From contig NZ_DAIUCK010000064.1 in NCBI RefSeq assembly GCF_036846205.1, positions 1-18,583 on the forward strand: a stretch of 18,583 nucleotides of DNA. Reading direction: 5' to 3'. The position numbers and the translations under genes are program-made. This DNA comes from Rhabdothermincola sp036846205. Lineage in GTDB: Bacteria; Actinomycetota; Acidimicrobiia; Acidimicrobiales; Acidimicrobilacustridaceae. A model generated the notes under the pieces. It was not told where the DNA came from. It did not search any database and worked only from the letters and a program-made list of their open reading frames with translations. This document shows, in pieces, positions 13,794 through 18,583 of the stretch (position 1 is the stretch's first letter; the number at the start of each line of letters is the position of its first letter).

Positions 13794-16424
13794 TCACACA
13801 CCAGCGCGCGACACCACCGACTGAGCTGCCGCCAGCCTTGCGCCCGGCACCCGGAACGGTGAGCACGAGACGTAGTCGATGCCGATCGACTCGAAGAACG
13901 CGATCGAGCGCGGGTCGCCGCCGTGCTCGCCGCACACCCCGGTCCTCAGGCCCGAGCGAGTCCGGCGCCCCCGTTCGACCGCGGTGCGAACCAGCTCCCC
14001 CACGCCCGACTCATCGATCGATGCAAAGGGATCGACGCTCAACAGTCCCTCCTCGAGGTAGCGCTCGAGGACGGGTGCCACGTCGTCTCGACTGAACCCG
14101 AACGTCATCTGCGTCAGGTCATTCGTGCCGAAGGAGAAGAACTCCGCCACCTCCGCCAGCTCACCGGCGAGCAGAGCGGCCCGCGGGGTCTCGATCATCG
14201 TGCCCACGAGGATGCCGAGCTCCCCGGCGCGCTCCCCCGCCACCTGCGCGACCTCGTCCAGCACCCACCGGCGGGTGAGCTCCAGCTCGGCGAGGGTCGA
14301 CACCAGCGGGATCATGACCTCGACCTTCGGGTCACCCCCGACGTCGCGGCGGGCCAGCGTGGCCTCGACCAGGGCGCGGACCTGCATCCGGTACAAACCC
14401 GCCTTCACGATGCCGAGGCGCACCCCCCGGGTGCCGAGCATCGGGTTCTGCTCCCGCCACCTCGATGCCGCGGCCAGCAGTGCCTCGCCTTCCGGCGGGA
14501 GCAGCCCACGGGCCTGCTGGACGAGCAGCTCCTCCACCGAGGGGAGGAACTCGTGCAACGGTGGGTCGAGCAGGCGGACCGTCACCGGCAGCCCGTCCAT
14601 CGTCTCGAGCAGCTCGACGAAGTCGGCGCGCTGCACCTCCAGCAGCTCAGCGAGTGCCGCGGCCTCCTCGTCGGGGGTGTCGGCCAGGACCATGCGCCGC
14701 ACCACTGGCAGGCGCTCACCGAGGAACATGTGCTCCGTGCGGCACAGACCGATGCCCTCGGCGCCGAATGCCCGGGCGCGGGCCGCATCGTCGGGGGTGT
14801 CCGCGTTGGCTCGTACACCCAGCCGGCCAGCGCGCAACTCGTCCGCCCACCCGAGCACCACCTCCAGCTCCGGGGGCGGTTCGGTCTCGACCAGGCCGAC
14901 CTCACCGAGGTAGATCGCCCCGGTCGAGCCGTCGATCGAGATCGTGTCGCCCTCGTGCACCACGGTGCCATCCGCGGTGGTGAACGAGTCCGGGCCCACG
15001 CTCAAGGACTCCGCGCCGCAGACCGCAGGCTTGCCCCACCCTCGGGCCACGACCGCCGCGTGGCTGGCCATGCCTCCCCGGGAGGTGAGGATGCCCTCGG
15101 CGGCGATCATGCCGTGCACGTCCTCCGGTGAGGTCTCCGGCCGGACCAGCACCACCCGCTCTCCCCGATCGGCCGCGTCAGCGGCGCGGTCCGGGTCGAA
15201 GTACGCGTGGCCGACCGCGGCCCCCGGCGAGGCGGGCACACCGGTGCCGAGCAGCGCAGCCCGCGTCCGCTGGAGGTGAGGGTGCAGCACCTGATCGAGG
15301 TGCTCCGGCCGCACCCGCAGGATGGCCTCCCGGGGGGAGAGGCGAAGACGCTGATCGGTCGTGAGGTCGACCGCGATGCGCAACGCCGCCGCGCCGGTGC
15401 GCTTGCCCACCCTGACCTGGAGCATCCAGAGGGTGCCCTGCTCGATCGTGAACTCCGTGTCGAGCATGTCGCGGTAGTGACGCTCGAGACGATCGAAGAT
15501 GTCCAGCAGCTCGGCGTGCTGTGACGGAAACCGCTCGGCCATCGCCGCAAGGGGCAACGTGTTGCGCGTGCCCGCCACCACGTCCTCGCCCTGCGCGTTG
15601 ACGAGGAAGTCGCCGTAGGGCTCCGGTTCGCCCGTCGACGGGTCACGGGTGAAGGCCACACCGGTGCCGGAGTCTTCACCGCGGTTGCCGAACACCATCG
15701 CCTGCACATTGACCGCGGTGCCCAGGTCGTCGGGGATCTGCTCGCGGCGGCGGTAGCGAACGGCTCGGGGCGCGAGCCACGACCGGAACACCGCCTCGAT
15801 CGCGCCCCGCAGCTGGGTAGCGGGGTCCTGCGGGAAGGGCTCGCCGGTGAAGTCCTCCACCGCTCGCAGGTGAGCCTGCACGACGTCGGCCAGCGCTTCC
15901 GGGCTGAGCTGCCTGTCATCGCCAACGCCCGCCCGTGCCATCACCTCGTCGAGCTGGCGGTCGAAAGAGTCCGCCGGCACACCGAGCACGATCCGCCCGT
16001 ACATGCTCACGAGACGGCGGTACGAGTCGAGCGCAAAACGCTCGTCGCCGGTCCTGGCCGCCAGGCCCTCGACCGCGCGGTCGTTCAGGCCCAGGTTCAG
16101 CACGGTGTCCATCATTCCGGGCATCGAGAACTTGGCCCCGGAGCGCACCGAGATCAGCAACGGGTCGCGGGCATCGCCGAGCCGCCTGCCCAGGACCAGC
16201 TCGAGCCGCTCGACGTGGGCGGCCACCTCGGCGTCCAGCCCGCTCGGCCAGCCGCTCGCCAGGTACTCGCGACAGGCGTCGGTGGTGATGGTGAAGCCCG
16301 GCGGCACCGGCAGCTGCAGCACCGAGGTCATCTCCGCCAGGTTCGCGCCCTTGCCCCCGAGGAGCTCGCTCAGCGCCCTGGGGGGCGCATCGTGGGGGAA
16401 GTCGAACGCGTAGACCAGCGCCAT
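13794..16424 (-). CDS. ppdK: Pyruvate, phosphate dikinase
   Basis: An 876-residue enzyme that interconverts ATP + phosphate + pyruvate with AMP + PPi + PEP. The N-terminal ATP-grasp domain starts with LLGGKGANLAEMT (21-33) and PVPPGFTITT (39-48) and includes SVRSGAKFSMPGMMDTVLN (92-110). The central swivelling domain has the phosphohistidine motif GGMASHAAVVARG with His455. The C-terminal PEP/pyruvate barrel ends with GVCGEHGGDP, placing the acid/base Cys at 831. His455 and Cys831 fall at the same numbers as in the Clostridium symbiosum enzyme as I recall them. The residue two before the His is Ala453, where Thr is usual. ATG 16424 has AGGAG 5-6 nt upstream. It lies 73 nt behind glyS but has its own candidate promoter. 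Confidence 0.96.
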   Translation of the reverse strand: MALVYAFDFPHDAPPRALSELLGGKGANLAEMTSVLQLPVPPGFTITTDACREYLASGWPSGLDAEVAAHVERLELVLGRRLGDARDPLLISVRSGAKFSMPGMMDTVLNLGLNDRAVEGLAARTGDERFALDSYRRLVSMYGRIVLGVPADSFDRQLDEVMARAGVGDDRQLSPEALADVVQAHLRAVEDFTGEPFPQDPATQLRGAIEAVFRSWLAPRAVRYRRREQIPDDLGTAVNVQAMVFGNRGEDSGTGVAFTRDPSTGEPEPYGDFLVNAQGEDVVAGTRNTLPLAAMAERFPSQHAELLDIFDRLERHYRDMLDTEFTIEQGTLWMLQVRVGKRTGAAALRIAVDLTTDQRLRLSPREAILRVRPEHLDQVLHPHLQRTRAALLGTGVPASPGAAVGHAYFDPDRAADAADRGERVVLVRPETSPEDVHGMIAAEGILTSRGGMASHAAVVARGWGKPAVCGAESLSVGPDSFTTADGTVVHEGDTISIDGSTGAIYLGEVGLVETEPPPELEVVLGWADELRAGRLGVRANADTPDDAARARAFGAEGIGLCRTEHMFLGERLPVVRRMVLADTPDEEAAALAELLEVQRADFVELLETMDGLPVTVRLLDPPLHEFLPSVEELLVQQARGLLPPEGEALLAAASRWREQNPMLGTRGVRLGIVKAGLYRMQVRALVEATLARRDVGGDPKVEVMIPLVSTLAELELTRRWVLDEVAQVAGERAGELGILVGTMIETPRAALLAGELAEVAEFFSFGTNDLTQMTFGFSRDDVAPVLERYLEEGLLSVDPFASIDESGVGELVRTAVERGRRTRSGLRTGVCGEHGGDPRSIAFFESIGIDYVSCSPFRVPGARLAAAQSVVSRAGV

Positions 16425-16450
16425 CAGAGCTCCTGCGTGCCTCCCGCCGG

Positions 16451-16456
16451 AGCCTA
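16451..16456 (-). promoter_or_regulatory. Putative -10 box (TAGGCT) for ppdK
   Basis: TAGGCT on the minus strand would give a 5' UTR of about 20 nt containing the ppdK AGGAG. The identical hexamer precedes glyS. Confidence 0.4.
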
Positions 16457-16475
16457 CCGAGCGATCACGGCGGCG

Positions 16476-16492
16476 GCCGGAGCGGCGCCGGC
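16476..16492 (-). terminator. Hairpin after glyS
   Basis: GCCGG and CCGGC pair around a 7-nt loop, 5 nt past the glyS stop codon and upstream of the ppdK -10 box. No T-run. Position suits a glyS terminator or attenuation point. Confidence 0.3.
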
Positions 16493-16497
16493 ACTCC

Positions 16498-17847
16498 TCA
16501 ACGCAGACGCTCGTGCAGGTAGCCCACCAGCCGGTCGATGGCCACCCGGTCCTGGTGCATCGAGTCACGCTCGCGGACCGTCACCGCCCGATCGTCGAGG
16601 GTCTCGAAGTCCACCGTGACGCAGAACGGGGTACCGAGCTCGTCCTGGCGGCGGTAGCGGCGGCCGATGGCCTGCGTCTCGTCGTAGTCGCACATGAACT
16701 CCGGCTGCAGCAACGCCAGGACCTCGCGGGCCACCGGGGTGAGAGTGTCCTTCCTCGACAGCGGCAGGACCGCGACCTTGTAGGGCGCCAGCCGGTGATG
16801 GAGGCGCAGCACCGTGCGCAGCTCGCCGCGCACCAGCTCCTCGTCGTAGGCCGCCAGCAGGAACGCCATCATGGTGCGGGTCGCGCCGGCCGCGGGTTCG
16901 ATCACGTGCGGGACGTAGCGGGTGTTGGTCGCCGGGTCGAAGTAGTCGAGCCGCGCACCAGAGTGCTTCGAGTGCTGGGTGAGGTCGTAGTCGCCCCGGT
17001 TGGCGATGCCCTCGAGCTCGTCCCACCCCCACGGGAACAGGAACTCCACATCGGAGGTGCCGCTCGAGTAGTGGCTCAGCTCGTCGGGGTCGTGAGCCCG
17101 CAGGCGCAGCTTCTCCTCGGGGATCCCCAGCTCCAGGTACCACCGGAGCCGCTCGCGGCACCAGTACTCGTACCACTGCGAGGCCTCCTCGGGTGGGACG
17201 AAGTACTCCATTTCCATCTGCTCGAACTCGCGGGTCCGGAACACGAAGTTGCCCGGCGTGATCTCGTTGCGGAAGGACTTCCCGATCTGCGCGATGCCGA
17301 ACGGGGGTCGCTTGCGGCTGGTCTGCAAGACCTGGGCGAAATCGACGAACATGCCCTGTGCCGTCTCGGGGCGCAGGTACACCTCGGCCGCGGAGTCCTC
17401 GACCGGTCCTGCATAGGTCTTGAACATGAGGTTGAACTGGCGGGCCTCAGTGAAGGAATGCTTCGCCCCGCAGTTCGGGCAGGTCTCGGGGTCGTCGAGC
17501 TTGTCGAGGCGGAACCGTTCGTTGCAGTTCTTGCAGTCGACCAGCGGGTCGGTGAAGTTGGCCAGGTGCCCCGAGGCTTCCCACACGGCCGGGGGTGACA
17601 GGATGGCGGCGTCGATTCCGACGATGTCGTCGCGTAGCTGCACCATCGACCGCCACCAGGCGTCCTTCACGTTGCGCAGGATCAGCACTCCGACCGGCCC
17701 GTAGTCGTAGGTCGACCGGAACCCCCCGTAGATCTCGGCGGACGGGAAGACGAAGCCCCTGCGCTTGCAGAGGTTCACGATCTTGTCCATCAGGGTGGCG
17801 TCGTTGGGGACCTCGACCGGAACCGGGACATCGGCAGCATCGGGCAT
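16498..17847 (-). CDS. glyS: Glycyl-tRNA synthetase (alpha2 type)
   Basis: A 449-residue class II synthetase that charges tRNA-Gly, of the single-chain homodimer type (often called glyQS), not the alpha2beta2 enzyme. It begins with MDKIVNLCKRRGFVFPSAEIYGG (20-42) and has a zinc-type insert with Cys105, Cys108, Cys123 and Cys126. Class II motif 2 is at FRNEI (192-196) and motif 3 at EPAAGATR (317-324, Arg324). An anticodon-binding domain follows from about 353 (LAPYKVAVLPLSRKD). Motif 3 commonly reads EPSxGxxR, so Ala319 is a mild change. The ATG at 17847 fits the family's N-terminus and lies 8 nt after TAGGCT; in-frame codons further upstream belong to the promoter region. Length is normal. 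Confidence 0.95.
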   Translation of the reverse strand: MPDAADVPVPVEVPNDATLMDKIVNLCKRRGFVFPSAEIYGGFRSTYDYGPVGVLILRNVKDAWWRSMVQLRDDIVGIDAAILSPPAVWEASGHLANFTDPLVDCKNCNERFRLDKLDDPETCPNCGAKHSFTEARQFNLMFKTYAGPVEDSAAEVYLRPETAQGMFVDFAQVLQTSRKRPPFGIAQIGKSFRNEITPGNFVFRTREFEQMEMEYFVPPEEASQWYEYWCRERLRWYLELGIPEEKLRLRAHDPDELSHYSSGTSDVEFLFPWGWDELEGIANRGDYDLTQHSKHSGARLDYFDPATNTRYVPHVIEPAAGATRTMMAFLLAAYDEELVRGELRTVLRLHHRLAPYKVAVLPLSRKDTLTPVAREVLALLQPEFMCDYDETQAIGRRYRRQDELGTPFCVTVDFETLDDRAVTVRERDSMHQDRVAIDRLVGYLHERLR

Positions 17848-17855
17848 GACAGACG

Positions 17856-17861
17856 AGCCTA
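17856..17861 (-). promoter_or_regulatory. Putative -10 box (TAGGCT) for glyS
   Basis: TAGGCT on the minus strand ends 8 nt before the ATG at 17847 and no ribosome site lies between, so the mRNA is probably leaderless. I see no T-box-like leader, which such a short upstream region could not hold. Confidence 0.5.
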
Positions 17862-17971
17862 GTGGGGGCCTCCACCGCCTCGGCCCGGTATCCCGACACG
17901 GTGACTGCGGGTTGGGCAACAATGTCGCGAGCGGGCGCTGGGAGCCCACGTCGAGCGAGGAGGACGTCGCC

Positions 17972-18583
17972 GTGACCACCTACCTGCCCGGAGGGGACCC
18001 GACCGCGGTCGGCGGCCGGCGCATCGTCGGCTACCTGATCGACTGGGTGCTGTTCTTCTCGATCATCCCCGGCATCCTCTTCTTCGCCACCGCGGGCTTC
18101 ACCACCTACACGGACGGCCCGACCTGCACGAACCTGAAGCGCAGCGGCGAGATCGACGACAGCTACTTCTGCACCAGGCTGGAGTCCACCGATGCCGACG
18201 GTGAGGTCAGCTACGACACGCTCGTGATGAAGAAGAACGCGTTCGTGATCGCCAACGCCTTCTCCGGCGTCTACCTGGTGGTGGTCATGTGGCTGCTGCA
18301 AGGACTCACCGGCGCGACCATCGGCAAGCTCGTGGTGGGGATACGCACCGTGAACGAACAGGGGCGATCCCCCGGCCTCGGCAAGCAGCTCATCCGGGGC
18401 ATCGTCGGCATCGTCGACGCGGTGCCGTTCTGCCTCATGCCGCTCGTGCCGGTGGTCGGCCTGATCACCATCTTCGTCACGAAGGGCCACCGACGGGTGG
18501 GCGACATGGCAGCCAAGACCTACGTGGTCAAGGCCTCGGCAAAGGGCGCACCCATCATGATCCCGGGAGTCGCGGCCCCAGCT
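17972..18583 (+). CDS. RDD family membrane protein (3' end beyond the window)
   Basis: The first 204 residues of a frame still open at the window edge. RDD features: Arg and Asp in the first helix region (RRIVGYLIDWVLF, residues 16-28), GATIGKLVVGIRTVNEQG (114-131) and KGHRRVGDMAAKTYVV (171-186). Membrane spans are predicted at about 18-42, 90-112 and 146-169. The loop between spans 1 and 2 (about 45-88) is polar and probably outside, with Cys52 and Cys67 able to form a disulfide. RDD proteins are membrane proteins, some linked to Na+/H+ exchange, most uncharacterised. GTG 17972 has GAGGAGG about 8 nt upstream. It is divergent from glyS across 124 bp. A C-terminal extension follows the RDD domain and is cut off. 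Confidence 0.85.
   Translation, partial: MTTYLPGGDPTAVGGRRIVGYLIDWVLFFSIIPGILFFATAGFTTYTDGPTCTNLKRSGEIDDSYFCTRLESTDADGEVSYDTLVMKKNAFVIANAFSGVYLVVVMWLLQGLTGATIGKLVVGIRTVNEQGRSPGLGKQLIRGIVGIVDAVPFCLMPLVPVVGLITIFVTKGHRRVGDMAAKTYVVKASAKGAPIMIPGVAAPA

Noticed and set aside
17848..17971. A T-box riboswitch upstream of glyS.
   Set aside because: Only 124 bp separate glyS from the divergent gene, no T-box sequence is seen, and the TAGGCT box 8 nt before the ATG suggests there is no leader at all.
1..18583. Mobile elements, CRISPR arrays, phage genes or attachment-site repeats near the two tRNAs.
   Set aside because: No transposase, integrase, spaced direct repeats or duplicated tRNA ends were found; composition is even throughout.

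Overview
This is an 18.6 kb chromosomal window from a GC-rich bacterium, very probably an actinomycete-type organism (Actinomycetota). The gene set and promoter style would fit class Acidimicrobiia, but that placement is inferred from general resemblance and no search was run. Evidence for the phylum: strong G/C bias in third codon positions, frequent GTG/TTG starts, TAnnnT -10 boxes placed so close to start codons that several mRNAs look leaderless, DCC and RDD family proteins, and the dnaG-rpoD pair. I see no phage, insertion sequence, CRISPR array or rRNA; the window reads as core chromosome.

Layout. 41-1414 (minus): a Nudix hydrolase and an inositol-monophosphatase-family phosphatase, separated by a GC-rich hairpin. 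1484-2543 (plus): two tightly packed genes of unknown function. 2565-3230 (minus): a secreted, Cys-containing, Thr-tailed protein. 3298-6103 (minus): a P2-type cation ATPase with Na,K-ATPase-like ion-site residues, preceded by a 45-codon single-membrane-span ORF and a 9-codon leader ORF; the three frames are chained by 4-base stop/start overlaps. 6264-7718 (plus): an aminoglycoside-phosphotransferase-like/P-loop kinase fusion. 7782-7854 (minus): tRNA-Ile2(CAT), just downstream of a DCC thiol-disulfide protein (7888-8280). 8379-9521 (plus): a metal-dependent amidohydrolase. 9563-9635 (minus): tRNA-Asn(GTT), whose 5' end overlaps the last codons of a 173-aa uncharacterised protein (9626-10147).

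10193-13230 (minus): sigma-70 factor and DNA primase, coupled through ATGA. 13327-13770 (plus): a probable lipoprotein. 13794-16424 (minus): pyruvate phosphate dikinase. 16498-17847 (minus): glycyl-tRNA synthetase. 17972 to the window end (plus): a partial RDD membrane protein.

How the genes fit together: the right half is housekeeping (replication priming, transcription initiation, tRNA charging, PEP/pyruvate metabolism). The left half is accessory hydrolases and transport. The least explained piece is the leader/small-membrane-protein/ATPase module at 3298-6103. Other points to check are the CDS/tRNA-Asn overlap, the recurrent leaderless-type promoter, and the Ala in place of the regulatory Thr in the dikinase.
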